A stretch of DNA of 36,602 nucleotides. It comes from Nocardia sp. MH4 (GTDB lineage: Bacteria; Actinomycetota; Actinomycetes; Mycobacteriales; Mycobacteriaceae). The stretch is from contig NZ_LPNR01000063.1 in NCBI RefSeq assembly GCF_019266065.1, positions 1-36,602 of the forward strand, written 5' to 3'. How positions within the stretch are numbered: the stretch's first letter is position 1; each line of letters starts with the position of its first letter. The notes under the pieces are model-generated. The model was not told where the DNA came from. It saw only the letters and a program-made list of their open reading frames with translations, and searched no databases. This document shows positions 1 to 8,256 of this stretch, piece after piece. The position numbers were made by a program, and so were the translations under genes.

Positions 1-1031
1 CCGCCTGGCGACGCGCCTGGCGCGCGGCGGGCGATCACCCCGCCGACACCCGCAAGGACCGCGCCGGTGAGCCCGCCTTCCGAGCCGCCGTCGCCGAACA
101 CCTGCTGCGGCACCGCGGTCTGGCCGCGGGAGCCGCCTCGGTGGTGCTCGCCACGGCCGGGACCAGCGCCGGGGTCGGCGAATTGGCGTCGGCGCTGCTG
201 CGGCCGGGCGACACCGTCGCGATCGAGGACCCCGGCTACCAGCGAGCCGTCGGCGCGTTGCGGGCCGCGGGCATCCGGGTGCTGCCCGTCCCGATCGACG
301 CCGACGGACTGCGGGTCGAGCTGATCCCGCCCGGGGTGCGCGCGGTCTATTGCACACCGGCGCACCAGTTTCCGCTCGGCGCGCGCATGCAGGCCGCCCG
401 CCGGGTCGAGCTGATCGAATTCGCCAGGGCGAACGGCGTCTTCGTCATCGAGGACGACTACGACGGCGAATTGCGCTACGACACCGCGCCCCTGCCCCTG
501 CTGGCCGCGATGGCACCCGATGTCGTCGTGCATCTCGGCACCACCAGCAAGATCATCGCCACCACGCTCGGCGTCGGCTGGCTGGTCGCCAGGCCCGACA
601 TCGCCGACGCGGTGCTCGCCTGGCGGGCCGAGACCGGCACCGCGCCGAGCCCGGCGGGTCAGCGGGTGCTCAGCGAGTTCGCCCGGCACGGCGACCTGGC
701 CCGCCACCTGCGTCGGCTGCGCCGGGTGGTGCCACCGCGACGTGCCCTGGTGGTCGACGCGCTCGCCCGCCGCGGCCTGCCGGTGGTTGGTGACGACGCG
801 GGCTCCCACGTCGTCGTCGAGCTCCCCGACGCGGCCGCCGAACAGCGCGCGATCGCCGCCGCGCGCGACCGTGGCGTCCTGCTCGACGGCCTCGCGCGGC
901 ATCATCTGGCCGCGGCGTACCGGTTCGGCGTCGCCATCGGCTACACCGCCCCGAGCACGGCCGACCTGGTCGCCGCGGTGCCGATCGCGGCCGACTGCCT
1001 CGCCGCCGCGCGCCACGATCTCCCCCGGTAG
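1..1031 (+). CDS. MocR/PdxR-type regulator, C-terminal aminotransferase-like domain (5' partial)
   Basis: The open frame enters from the left edge (first full codon at 3) and stops at 1031, so the N-terminal part is outside the window. What is visible is a fold-type I PLP domain. The stretch FVIEDDYDGELRY is the usual MocR signature with the PLP-contacting Asp/Tyr. HLGTTSKIIATTLGVGWLV carries the Schiff-base lysine (codon 549-551), equivalent to the YLGTFSK motif of MocR proteins. In this family the domain is fused to an N-terminal GntR winged helix and works as a PLP-sensing ligand domain rather than an active transaminase. I cannot see the DNA-binding part, so a free-standing aminotransferase is the less likely alternative. 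The regulated gene would be expected upstream, out of view. The next gene starts 107 nt downstream on the same strand. Confidence 0.85.
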   Translation, partial: AWRRAWRAAGDHPADTRKDRAGEPAFRAAVAEHLLRHRGLAAGAASVVLATAGTSAGVGELASALLRPGDTVAIEDPGYQRAVGALRAAGIRVLPVPIDADGLRVELIPPGVRAVYCTPAHQFPLGARMQAARRVELIEFARANGVFVIEDDYDGELRYDTAPLPLLAAMAPDVVVHLGTTSKIIATTLGVGWLVARPDIADAVLAWRAETGTAPSPAGQRVLSEFARHGDLARHLRRLRRVVPPRRALVVDALARRGLPVVGDDAGSHVVVELPDAAAEQRAIAAARDRGVLLDGLARHHLAAAYRFGVAIGYTAPSTADLVAAVPIAADCLAAARHDLPR

Positions 1032-1138
1032 CGCGCCTGATCGCCGCGCCCCCGCCCGGCACGGTCGTAGCATGGACCCCGACCCCGTGCGGGTCGCTGT
1101 TCGGGCACTACCCCTCCGACCATCGAAGTGGTGAGCAC

Positions 1139-1384
1139 ATGAACGATCAGGACATCCTGGCGCGGATCAAGCAACTGGTCGACGACGAGCACGCGCTGCG
1201 CGCCAAGGCCACCGCGGGCGAGATCGACCCGGTCGCCGAACGCCAGCAGCTGGCCCAGCTGGAGGTGATGCTCGATCAGGCGTGGGATCTGTTGCGGCAG
1301 CGCCGCGCCCGCTCCGGCGCCGCCGAATCCCCCGACGACACCGGGATGCGTTCCCCGCGTGAGGTCGAGGGCTATCTGCAGTGA
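1139..1384 (+). CDS. DUF2630 family protein
   Basis: An 81-residue, acidic, mostly helical soluble protein. It starts MNDQDILARIKQLVDDEH and ends SPREVEGYLQ, with a central LEVMLDQAWDLLRQRRARS segment. This is the typical size and end-to-end pattern of the actinobacterial DUF2630 family, whose function is unknown. There is no signal peptide or membrane segment. Its stop overlaps the GTG start of the next gene by four bases (GTGA at 1381-1384), so the two are very likely translationally coupled. The upstream 107-nt gap contains a short GACCC/GGGTC hairpin at 1081-1095 but no obvious strong Shine-Dalgarno site. Confidence 0.85.
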   Translation: MNDQDILARIKQLVDDEHALRAKATAGEIDPVAERQQLAQLEVMLDQAWDLLRQRRARSGAAESPDDTGMRSPREVEGYLQ

Positions 1385-2820
1385 CCGACGCCGAATACGA
1401 CGTCATCGTCCTCGGCGCGGGCCCGGCCGGTGAGAACGCCGCCGCCTACGCCATCGCAGGCAGCGACCGCACCGCCGCGCTGGTCGAACGGGAACTGTTC
1501 GGCGGCGAGTGCAGCTACTGGGCGTGCATTCCGAGCAAGGCGCTGCTGCGCTCCGGTGCCGTCCTCGGCCTGGGCCGGGCGATGCCGGGGGTGACCGCGA
1601 GCGGGCCACAGGTGGCCGACGTGCTCGCCCGGCGCGACTCCTTCACCCACGATCGCGACGACACCTCCCAGGTCGACTGGGCGAAGTCGGCCCGCATCGA
1701 CCCGGTGCGCGGCTCCGGCAGGCTGGTGGGCGAACGCCTCGTCGAGGTGGTCACCGACGACGGCGTCCGCGTCCTGCGCGCCCGGCACGCGGTCGTGCTC
1801 GCCACCGGCACCACCGCCACCATTCCCCGTATTCCCGGCCTCGCCGAGGCCCTGCCGTGGATCTCCCGCGACGTCACCAATCTGACGGTGGTGCCGCGCC
1901 GGGTCGCCGTCATCGGCGGCGGTGTCGTCGCCTGCGAGGCGGCGACCTGGCTGGCCGAGCTCGGCGCCGAGGAGGTGACGCTGCTGGTCCGCGGTGACCG
2001 CCTGCTGCCGCGCGCCGAACCGTTCGCCGCGGAGCTGGTGCTGCGCGGCCTGCGCGAGACCGGCGTCGTCACGGTGCGGCTGCACACCGAACCGTCGCTG
2101 ATCTCCCGGCGCGACCCCGCCGACACCGGCGTCGGCCGCATCCACGGCGGACCGGTCACCCTCGTTCTCGACGACGGGGAACTCGAGGTCGACGAACTCG
2201 TCGTCGCCACCGGCCGCACCCCCGCCACCGACGGGCTCGGGCTCGACGCCGTCGGCCTGCCCGCCGGCTACGTCGAGGTCGACGACCAGCTGACCGTGCG
2301 CGGTGTGCCCGGCGACTGGCTCTACGCCGTCGGCGACGTGAATCATCGTGCGGCGCTGACGCATATGGGCAAGTACCAGGCCAGGGTGTGTGGTGACGTC
2401 ATCGCCGCCCGCGCCGAGGGCAGGCCGCTGGACCGGCCCCGGTTCACCGCGAGCGCCGACCACCAGCAGGTGCCCCAGGTCGTCTACACCGCACCGGAAC
2501 TCGCCTCCGTCGGCCTCACCGAACACGAGGCGCGCACCGCCGGGCACGCCGTCGACACCGTCGAGATCGATATCGCCGTGGCCGGTTCGTCGCTGTCGCG
2601 CGACGATTTCCGTGGCCGCGCGAAGCTCGTCGTCGACACCGCGTCCGACCGGCTGCTCGGCGCGACCTTCGTCGGCCCCGACATGGGCGAGCAACTGCAC
2701 GCGGCCACCATCGCCGTGGTCGGCCGGGTTCCGCTGGAGACGCTGTGGCACGCGGTGCCGGCATTCCCCGCCGTCAGCGAGTTCTGGCTGCGCCTGCTGG
2801 AGGCGTGGCGCGACCGCTGA
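1381..2820 (+). CDS. FAD/NAD(P)-dependent pyridine nucleotide-disulfide oxidoreductase
   Basis: A 479-residue class I flavin disulfide reductase. The N-terminal Rossmann motif is VLGAGPAGENAA. The redox-active pair lies in GGECSYWACIPSK (Cys44 and Cys49, CX4C spacing). The second NAD(P) motif is VIGGGVVACEAATWL and the second FAD motif is YAVGDV near residue 320. The dimerisation domain is complete. In dihydrolipoamide dehydrogenase and mercuric reductase the end reads HxHPTxxE, whose second His is the catalytic base. Here the equivalent segment is PAFPAVSE, with Phe462 in that His position and Glu467 kept. It is therefore unlikely to be a true lipoamide dehydrogenase and more like the mycobacterial-type quinone- or small-disulfide-reducing paralogues. 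The start is the GTG at 1381 overlapping the DUF2630 stop. The gene ends three bases before the convergent glycosylase gene. Confidence 0.9.
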   Translation: MTDAEYDVIVLGAGPAGENAAAYAIAGSDRTAALVERELFGGECSYWACIPSKALLRSGAVLGLGRAMPGVTASGPQVADVLARRDSFTHDRDDTSQVDWAKSARIDPVRGSGRLVGERLVEVVTDDGVRVLRARHAVVLATGTTATIPRIPGLAEALPWISRDVTNLTVVPRRVAVIGGGVVACEAATWLAELGAEEVTLLVRGDRLLPRAEPFAAELVLRGLRETGVVTVRLHTEPSLISRRDPADTGVGRIHGGPVTLVLDDGELEVDELVVATGRTPATDGLGLDAVGLPAGYVEVDDQLTVRGVPGDWLYAVGDVNHRAALTHMGKYQARVCGDVIAARAEGRPLDRPRFTASADHQQVPQVVYTAPELASVGLTEHEARTAGHAVDTVEIDIAVAGSSLSRDDFRGRAKLVVDTASDRLLGATFVGPDMGEQLHAATIAVVGRVPLETLWHAVPAFPAVSEFWLRLLEAWRDR

Positions 2821-2823
2821 GCC

Positions 2824-3693
2824 CTACTTGAGCAGCCGCGACATCCGCCGGTCGGCGAGCACCTTGCCGCCGGTCTGGCAGGTGGCGCAGTACTGGAACG
2901 AACGCTCCGCGTAGGACACCTCGCGCACGGTGTCACCGCAGACCGGGCACTTCAGCCCGGTGCGCGCGTGCACCCGCATGCCCGAACGCTTCTCGCCCTT
3001 CAACCTGGCCGCGTCCTGCCCGACCGAGCGCTGCACCGCGTCGAGCAGCACCTCGCGCATGGCGGTGTAGAGCTGCGACACCTTGTCGGCCGGGATCGTC
3101 TTCGTGTTCGCGAACGGGGAGATCTTGGCGGTGTGCAGGATCTCGTCGGAGTAGGCGTTGCCGATCCCCGCGATCAGCGTCTGATCGACCAGGGCGGTCT
3201 TGATCCGCTGCGAGGTTCCCTTCAGCAGCGCCGCGAACTCGTCCTCGGTGACCGCCAGGGCGTCCGGACCGAGCCGCGCGATGCCGGGCACCGCCTTCGG
3301 ATCGTCGACCACATAGACCGCCAGCCGCTTCTTGGTTCCCGCCTCGGTCAGGTCGATCGACGGTGTCGCGCCCGCCGGCGTGAAGAAATGCACCCGCAGG
3401 GCCAGCGGCGACTTGCCGCCCGGCTTGGGCGGCAACGGATTCGGTTCGTCCACCCAGCGCAGCCAGCCACCGCGCGAGAGATGGGTGATCAGCCACAGCC
3501 CGCCGCAGTCCATTCCGAGGAACTTGCCCCAGCGCCCCGCCCCGGTGACATCCCGTCCGGACAGCGCCGTCACCGGCGGGTCGAACGTCTTCACCGCGCT
3601 CAACGCGGCCACGTCGACTCGCCCCACCACCGCGCCGACCGCATGATCCCGCAGGAACTGCGCCAGCGCCTCCACCTCGGGTAGCTCGGGCAC
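2824..3693 (-). CDS. Fpg/Nei family DNA glycosylase
   Basis: A 289-residue base-excision repair enzyme. It begins [10 protein letters not shown]: after Met removal, Pro2 is the Schiff-base nucleophile and Glu3 the catalytic acid of the Fpg/Nei family. The helix-two-turn-helix region is represented by [16 protein letters not shown] near residue 185. The C-terminal zinc finger is complete, with CPVC and CATC separated by 16 residues, and is followed by [17 protein letters not shown]. The length and the start fixed by the obligate N-terminal Pro make the call firm. Whether it prefers oxidised purines (Fpg-like) or pyrimidines (Nei-like) cannot be read from the sequence. It is convergent with the flavoprotein gene (3-nt gap) and lies 77 nt downstream of cobF on the same strand. 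Confidence 0.93.
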   Translation of the reverse strand: MPELPEVEALAQFLRDHAVGAVVGRVDVAALSAVKTFDPPVTALSGRDVTGAGRWGKFLGMDCGGLWLITHLSRGGWLRWVDEPNPLPPKPGGKSPLALRVHFFTPAGATPSIDLTEAGTKKRLAVYVVDDPKAVPGIARLGPDALAVTEDEFAALLKGTSQRIKTALVDQTLIAGIGNAYSDEILHTAKISPFANTKTIPADKVSQLYTAMREVLLDAVQRSVGQDAARLKGEKRSGMRVHARTGLKCPVCGDTVREVSYAERSFQYCATCQTGGKVLADRRMSRLLK

Positions 3694-3770
3694 AGGGCCA
3701 GTTTAGCGGCTGGTGCGGCGCGTTCGCGGCCGTCCCGCCTCGGGGTCGGGGTGCGTGGCCGCGTCGGGAC

Positions 3771-4511
3771 TCAACGTCCCCGCAGGAGGTACACGTCCAT
3801 GATCCAGCCCTTGGCGGCGCGCAGCTCCGCGCGGCGGGCCACGATCCGCTGCTCGACCTCGCGCAGCGGTCCCTCGATCAGGGTCTCGTCGGGCATGCCG
3901 AGGTAGGCGCCCCACCAGATGTGCACGTCGTCGCCGGGGATCTCGGTGAACGAGCAGTCGCCGTCGAGCATCACCACGGTGGACCCGGCGCCGAGACCCT
4001 CCTCGCGGAGCCTGCGACCGGTGGTGACGTGGACCGGTTCGCCGATGCGGTGCAGGACCGTGCGGTGGCGGGCGGCCAGCGCGGCCACGCTGGTGACGCC
4101 GGGGATCACCTCGTAGTCGAACGTGGCGCGGCCGCCGGCCAGCACGTGTTCGACCATGCGCAGGGTGCTGTCGTAGAGGGCCGGGTCGCCCCACACCAGG
4201 ATCGCGCCGACCCCGTCGACCTCGGCGAAGGCGGCCGCGAGCAGTTCGGCGCGGCGTTCGTGCCAGTCCCGCACGACGCCTGCGTAGTCGTCGGGGGTGC
4301 GGTCGCGGGGTGGATCGGTGATCTCGATGATCCGGTGCGGACCCTCGACGTGCTCGGCCAGGATCGCGGTGCGCACGTCGACGAGCTCCTGCTTCTCGGC
4401 GCCCTTGCCGATGACGAAGAAGGCGTCGGCGTGTCGCATGGCCTCGACCGCCTGCATCGTCACCTGGTCGGGGTCACCGGCACCGATGCCGATCACGTAG
4501 AGCTTGCGCAT
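3771..4511 (-). CDS. cobF: Precorrin-6A synthase (deacetylating), CobF
   Basis: A 246-residue SAM-dependent tetrapyrrole methyltransferase of aerobic cobalamin synthesis. In this family the enzyme methylates C1 of precorrin-5 and releases acetate to give precorrin-6A. Visible marks are the N-terminal [25 protein letters not shown] (the GxGxGDPxxxT motif of the family), [16 protein letters not shown] near residue 110 and [17 protein letters not shown] near residue 135. The frame stays open far upstream, antisense to thyA. I set the start at the ATG at 4511 because the family begins immediately before this motif. No strong ribosome site is visible. No other cob gene is present nearby. The start lies only 45 nt from the divergent thyA start, so the two must share a compact promoter region. 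Confidence 0.92.
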   Translation of the reverse strand: MRKLYVIGIGAGDPDQVTMQAVEAMRHADAFFVIGKGAEKQELVDVRTAILAEHVEGPHRIIEITDPPRDRTPDDYAGVVRDWHERRAELLAAAFAEVDGVGAILVWGDPALYDSTLRMVEHVLAGGRATFDYEVIPGVTSVAALAARHRTVLHRIGEPVHVTTGRRLREEGLGAGSTVVMLDGDCSFTEIPGDDVHIWWGAYLGMPDETLIEGPLREVEQRIVARRAELRAAKGWIMDVYLLRGR

Positions 4512-4542
4512 ACGCGGAGAGCTTGCCAGGTGCCGTGCACCG

Positions 4543-4548
4543 TAGAAT
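4543..4548 (+). promoter_or_regulatory. Putative -10 element of thyA (possible leaderless start)
   Basis: TAGAAT lies 8 nt upstream of the chosen GTG start of thyA. A transcript starting the usual 6-8 nt after a -10 box would begin at or next to that GTG, giving a leaderless mRNA. No Shine-Dalgarno sequence is seen in front of the GTG, which agrees with this. A clear -35 box at good spacing is missing. Confidence 0.4.
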
Positions 4549-4556
4549 CGCCAGGC

Positions 4557-5360
4557 GTGGCCACTCCTGATACGCAGTACGAGGATCTGCTCCGGCACGT
4601 GCTGGCGGACGGCACCCCCAAAGCCGATCGCACCGGCACCGGAACTCGCAGCATCTTCGGTCATCAGCTGCGCTACGACCTGGCCGAGAGCTTCCCGCTG
4701 ATCACCACCAAGCGGGTGCACCTCAAGTCGATCGCCTACGAACTGCTGTGGTTCCTGCGCGGCGACTCCAACGTGTCCTGGCTGCGGGAGCACGGCGTGA
4801 CCATCTGGGACGAGTGGGCCGACGACAAGGGCGAGCTCGGCCCGGTCTACGGCGTGCAGTGGCGCTCCTGGCCCACGCCCGACGGCACCCACATCGACCA
4901 GATCGCCCAGGTGCTGCACACCCTGCGCACCGACCCGGACTCGCGCCGGATGATCGTCTCGGCCTGGAACGTCGCCGACCTGGACAAGATGGCCCTGGCG
5001 CCGTGCCACGCCTTCTTCCAGTTCTACGTCGCCGACGGCAAGCTGTCGTGCCAGCTGTACCAGCGCAGCGCCGACCTGTTCCTCGGCGTGCCGTTCAATA
5101 TCGCCAGCTACGCACTGCTGACCCTGATGGTGGCCCAGCAGACCGAGCTCGAGCCGGGCGAGTTCATCTGGACCGGCGGCGACGTGCACATCTACGACAA
5201 CCACGTCGACCAGGCGCGCGAGCAGCTCAGCCGCGAGCCCTACCCGTTCCCGACCCTGCACCTGCGCCCGGCGACCAGCCTGTTCGACTACACCTACGAC
5301 GACATCGAGCTCACCGGCTACCAGCACCACCCGGCCATCAAGGCGCCGGTGGCGGTGTGA
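4557..5360 (+). CDS. thyA: Thymidylate synthase ThyA
   Basis: A 267-residue folate-dependent thymidylate synthase that converts dUMP and methylene-THF to dTMP and DHF. The order of motifs is complete: YEDLLRHVL at the start, [19 protein letters not shown] (phosphate-binding Arg), [31 protein letters not shown], the nucleophile Cys150 in [33 protein letters not shown], and GDVHIYDNH near the end. The size matches the E. coli enzyme (264 residues). I chose the GTG at 4557 because family similarity begins right after it, although the frame is open further upstream. The stop overlaps the folA start by four bases. This pairing makes sense because folA regenerates THF from the DHF that ThyA produces. 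Confidence 0.96.
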   Translation: MATPDTQYEDLLRHVLADGTPKADRTGTGTRSIFGHQLRYDLAESFPLITTKRVHLKSIAYELLWFLRGDSNVSWLREHGVTIWDEWADDKGELGPVYGVQWRSWPTPDGTHIDQIAQVLHTLRTDPDSRRMIVSAWNVADLDKMALAPCHAFFQFYVADGKLSCQLYQRSADLFLGVPFNIASYALLTLMVAQQTELEPGEFIWTGGDVHIYDNHVDQAREQLSREPYPFPTLHLRPATSLFDYTYDDIELTGYQHHPAIKAPVAV

Positions 5361-5845
5361 GCGGTCAGATCGGCCTCATCTGGGCGCAGGCCGCCGACGG
5401 CGTGATCGGGGTGGACAACACCATCCCGTGGCGCCTCCCCGAGGACATGGCCAATTTCCGGGACACCACCATGGGCCATCCGGTCATCATGGGCAGGCGT
5501 ACCTGGGACTCGCTGCCCGAGGCCTACCGCCCGCTGGCGGGCCGTCGCAACATCGTGGTCACCCGGCAGACCGATTGGGCGGGCGAAGGCGCCGAACGCG
5601 CCGCCTCGCTGCCCGACGCGCTGGCCCTGGCCGGACCGGGCGATGTCTGGGTGGCCGGCGGCGGCGAGATCTATCGCGCCGCGCTCCCGCTGGCGACGAC
5701 GCTGCTGGTCACCGAGGTCGACACGCGAGTGACCGGCGACGCGTTCGCCCCGGTCATCGGCCCCGAGTGGCAGGCGCCGGAAACGCCGTGGCAGGAGTCG
5801 AAAACCGGTCTCCGCTACCGCATTCGCCGCTACACCCGGCGCTGA
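5357..5845 (+). CDS. folA: Dihydrofolate reductase
   Basis: A 162-residue NADPH-dependent dihydrofolate reductase. Motifs seen are [14 protein letters not shown] (N-terminal strand and cofactor loop), [12 protein letters not shown] with the substrate-binding acid Asp30, [14 protein letters not shown] (NADPH 2'-phosphate region), [23 protein letters not shown] and VTEVDT. The size and pattern match the mycobacterial DfrA type. The GTG start lies inside the thyA stop (GTGA, 5357-5360), so translation is coupled to thyA. The two enzymes are consecutive steps of the thymidylate cycle. A bulged GC-rich hairpin 28 nt after the stop may end the transcript. Confidence 0.95.
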   Translation: MSGQIGLIWAQAADGVIGVDNTIPWRLPEDMANFRDTTMGHPVIMGRRTWDSLPEAYRPLAGRRNIVVTRQTDWAGEGAERAASLPDALALAGPGDVWVAGGGEIYRAALPLATTLLVTEVDTRVTGDAFAPVIGPEWQAPETPWQESKTGLRYRIRRYTRR

Positions 5846-5873
5846 CAACACCTGGCTAACGGTCTGGCAAAAC

Positions 5874-5899
5874 GCCCGACCGCGGGCGCGGTCTCGGGC
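5874..5899 (+). terminator. Putative terminator hairpin after thyA-folA
   Basis: The arms GCCCGACCGC (5874-5883) and GCGGTCTCGGGC (5888-5899) pair over 10 bp with a two-base bulge around a GGGC loop. No U-tract follows, as is common in high-GC actinobacteria. Confidence 0.45.
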
Positions 5900-5948
5900 A
5901 TACTCCCAGATACCAAGCCCCGCGAGAGCCTGCGAAAGGCGCTATGCC

Positions 5949-6275
5949 ATGGACAAGAAATCGCTGACCGCGGTGGCCCGCCAACAGCTGAAGCTGGCGG
6001 CCACCTCGACGAGTGGCCGAAGTTCGCAAACCGTCATCGGCGGCCACACCCATGTGCTGCGCCAGACCGTCGTCGCCCTGACCGAGGGCCAGAGCCTGGC
6101 CGAGCACGACAACGCGGGCGACGCCACCATCCAGGTCCTCAGCGGCACGCTCGTGCTGATCGCGGGCACCGACGAGTGGAAGGGTTCGGCGGGCGATCTC
6201 ATCGTCGTCCCGCGCGCCCGGCACAGCGTCAAAGCCATCGATAACGTGGCGTTTCTGCTGACCGTCGCCAAATAG
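5949..6275 (+). CDS. Small single-domain cupin protein
   Basis: A 108-residue protein made of one cupin barrel. From about residue 34, HVLRQTVVALTEGQSLAEHDNAG matches cupin motif 1, with His/Asp where metal ligands often sit. IQVLSGTLVLI forms the inter-motif strand, and GDLIVVPRARHSVKAIDN is motif 2 with its usual Pro and His. It probably binds a metal or small ligand, but substrate and reaction cannot be told. The start is the ATG at 5949, preceded by AAAGG at 5934-5938. The earlier ATG at 5944 is in another frame. It stands alone between folA and the DyP-encapsulin operon. Confidence 0.8.
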   Translation: MDKKSLTAVARQQLKLAATSTSGRSSQTVIGGHTHVLRQTVVALTEGQSLAEHDNAGDATIQVLSGTLVLIAGTDEWKGSAGDLIVVPRARHSVKAIDNVAFLLTVAK

Positions 6276-6335
6276 GGGTTGCCTGCGGGTCGCTGACACG
6301 CGAGGGCGTGCCGCCAACCTGTCCGCGCCGCGCTC

Positions 6336-6341
6336 TACTCT
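6336..6341 (+). promoter_or_regulatory. Putative -10 element of the DyP-encapsulin operon
   Basis: TACTCT fits the actinobacterial TANNNT -10 pattern and ends 7 nt before the ATG of the peroxidase gene. No ribosome-binding site is recognisable before that ATG. A leaderless transcript starting at the ATG is therefore plausible. No convincing -35 box is seen. Confidence 0.35.
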
Positions 6342-6348
6342 GGACGGC

Positions 6349-7401
6349 ATGGGTGAGCCACAGCCGATCCTCGAACCGCTCACGCCGGCCGCCATCTTCC
6401 TCGTCGCCACCATCGACGAGGGCGGCGAGTCGGCGGTCCGCGACCTCTTGTCGAACATCACCGGTTTGCGCCGTTCGGTCGGTTTCCGGGTGCCCGGCGA
6501 GGGCCTGACCTGCGTCACCTCGATCGGCTCCACGGCCTGGGACCGCCTGTTCGCCGGCCCCAAACCCGTTGAGCTGCACGAATTCCCCGGCTACAACGGG
6601 CCGATCCACAGCGCGCCGACCACCCCGGGCGACCTGCTGTTCCACATCAGGGGCGAGACCCAGGGCGCGTGCTTCGAACTGGCCATGGCGATCGGCGAGC
6701 GCCTGCGCGGCGCGGCCACGATCGTCGACGAGACCGTCGGTTTCCGCTACTTCGAACAGCGTGACCTGCTCGGCTTCGTCGACGGCACCGAGAACCCCGA
6801 GGGCAGCGCCGCGTACTCGGCGGCCCTGATCGGCGACGAGGACCCGGATTTCGCCGGCGGTAGCTACGTCATCGTGCAGAAATACACCCACCCGCTCGAC
6901 CAGTGGAACGCGCTGTCGATCGAGGAGCAGGAGCGGGTGATCGGGCGGACCAAGCTCGGCGACTACGAACTGCCCGACGACATCAAGCCCGCCGACTCCC
7001 ATGTCGCGGTGAACACCCTGGTCGACCCCGACGGCACCGAACGCCAGATCGTGCGCGCCAACATGCCGTTCGGCACGATCGGCCAGGGCGAGTTCGGCAC
7101 CTACTACATCGCCTACGCCGCCACCCCGAGCGTCACCGAGCGCATGCTGGAGCGGATGTTCCTCGGCACCGAGGAGGCGGCCTACGACCGCATCCTCGAC
7201 TTCTCGTTCGCGGTCACCGGCACGCTGTTCTTCACACCCACCGTCGATTTCCTCGACGATCCGCCAGACGCCCCCGAGTCCGTTGCCACCGAAGAAATTT
7301 CCGATTCGCTGCCCGTGTTCACCCCGGTGGAACGGGCCGACGCCGTCGCTTCCGATTCGGACGGCTCGCTCGCCATCGGCTCGATGAAAAGGAGTATCTG
7401 A
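6349..7401 (+). CDS. dyp: Dye-decolorizing (DyP-type, class B) heme peroxidase, encapsulin cargo
   Basis: A 350-residue DyP-type peroxidase. The hallmark GxxDG motif is GFVDGTENPEG with distal Asp145. The proximal heme ligand is His218 in ADSHVAVN, and the distal Arg is Arg236 in IVRANMPFG. These are spaced exactly as Asp153/His226/Arg244 of Rhodococcus DypB, each offset by eight. After the catalytic domain (to about residue 310) comes an acidic, low-complexity linker of some 30 residues. It ends in DGSLAIGSMKRSI, which matches the encapsulin cargo-loading peptide of family 1 (SLxIGSLK-like). The encapsulin gene follows directly, its ATG abutting this stop. The enzyme uses H2O2 to oxidise aromatic substrates and is expected to be packaged inside the shell. 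The physiological substrate is unknown. Confidence 0.95.
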   Translation: MGEPQPILEPLTPAAIFLVATIDEGGESAVRDLLSNITGLRRSVGFRVPGEGLTCVTSIGSTAWDRLFAGPKPVELHEFPGYNGPIHSAPTTPGDLLFHIRGETQGACFELAMAIGERLRGAATIVDETVGFRYFEQRDLLGFVDGTENPEGSAAYSAALIGDEDPDFAGGSYVIVQKYTHPLDQWNALSIEEQERVIGRTKLGDYELPDDIKPADSHVAVNTLVDPDGTERQIVRANMPFGTIGQGEFGTYYIAYAATPSVTERMLERMFLGTEEAAYDRILDFSFAVTGTLFFTPTVDFLDDPPDAPESVATEEISDSLPVFTPVERADAVASDSDGSLAIGSMKRSI

Positions 7402-8199
7402 ATGAACAACCTGCATCGCGAACTCGCGCCGATCACCGCCGAGGCCTGGGCACAGATCGAGGAGGAAGCCACCCGCACGTTCAAGCGCAATATCGCCGGA
7501 CGCCGGGTCGTCGACGTCTCGGGCCCGCACGGCGTGGCCTACTCGGCGCGCAACCGGGGCAGGTTGACCGCGATCTCCTCGCCCGACGACGGTGTCGTCG
7601 CCCACCAGCGCGTGGTGCAGCCGCTGGTGGAACTCCGGGTGCCGTTCACCCTGAAGCGCGGCGAACTCGACGACATCGAGCGTGGCGCGGGTGACGCCGA
7701 CTTCGACAATCTCAAGACCGCCGCCCAGAAGATCGCCTTCGCCGAGGACCGCGCGATCTTCGAGAGCTACGCCGCGGCGGGCATCACCGGCATCCGCGAC
7801 GCCGCCTCCAACGCCGCGGTGGCGCTGCCGAGCAATGTCGTCGACATTCCCGACGCGATCTCGCGCGCGCTGACCGGGCTGCGGCTGGCCGGTGTGCAGG
7901 GGCCGTACTCGGTCGTCCTCAGCGCCGAGCTGTACACGCAGGTCAGCGAGACCTCCGATCACGGTCACCCGATCCGCACCCACATCGAGCGGCTGATCGA
8001 CGGCGAGATCATCTGGGCGCCCGCGATCACCGGCGGTTTCGCGCTCACCACCCGCGGCGGCGACTTCGAGCTGGCGCTGGGCCAGGATCTGTCGATCGGC
8101 TACCTCAGCCACGACGCCGAGACCGTGCAGCTGTACTTCCAGGAGACGTTCACCTTCCTCGTGGAGACCTCCGAAGCGGCGGTATCGCTCGGGTCGTGA
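7402..8199 (+). CDS. enc: Encapsulin shell protein (Cfp29/linocin-like, family 1)
   Basis: A 265-residue HK97-fold nanocompartment protein, the same length as mycobacterial Cfp29. Recognisable stretches are the N-terminal cargo-binding helix MNNLHRELAPITAEAWAQIEEEA, RRVVDVSGPHG, the E-loop region VPFTLKRGELDDIERG, AAQKIAFAEDRAIFES, and the C-terminal GQDLSIGYLSHD and VQLYFQETFTFLVET. It self-assembles into icosahedral shells that enclose cargo bearing the C-terminal tail seen on the upstream peroxidase. Its ribosome site AAAAGGAG (7387-7394) lies inside the codons of that tail, seven bases before the ATG, so translation is tightly coupled. A strong hairpin follows the stop. Confidence 0.97.
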   Translation: MNNLHRELAPITAEAWAQIEEEATRTFKRNIAGRRVVDVSGPHGVAYSARNRGRLTAISSPDDGVVAHQRVVQPLVELRVPFTLKRGELDDIERGAGDADFDNLKTAAQKIAFAEDRAIFESYAAAGITGIRDAASNAAVALPSNVVDIPDAISRALTGLRLAGVQGPYSVVLSAELYTQVSETSDHGHPIRTHIERLIDGEIIWAPAITGGFALTTRGGDFELALGQDLSIGYLSHDAETVQLYFQETFTFLVETSEAAVSLGS

Positions 8200-8206
8200 G
8201 CCCGGC

Positions 8207-8232
8207 GCGGCCCACCCGCTAGGGTGGGCCGC
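8207..8232 (+). terminator. Perfect 11-bp hairpin after encapsulin
   Basis: GCGGCCCACCC (8207-8217) and GGGTGGGCCGC (8222-8232) form a perfect 11-bp stem around GCTA, seven bases after the encapsulin stop. There is no U-tract. It most likely terminates the DyP-encapsulin transcript, or attenuates reading into the membrane protein gene whose start is 25 nt on. Confidence 0.6.
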
Positions 8233-8256
8233 GAGTTCGTGAGAGGGAGGTCTCGC

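Noticed and set aside
3921..4556. N-terminal extension of thyA antisense to cobF
   Set aside because: Similarity to thymidylate synthases starts just after the GTG at 4557, and the upstream open frame is the shadow of cobF.
4512..5330. N-terminal extension of cobF antisense to thyA
   Set aside because: CobF proteins begin right at [10 protein letters not shown], and the extension only mirrors thyA codons.
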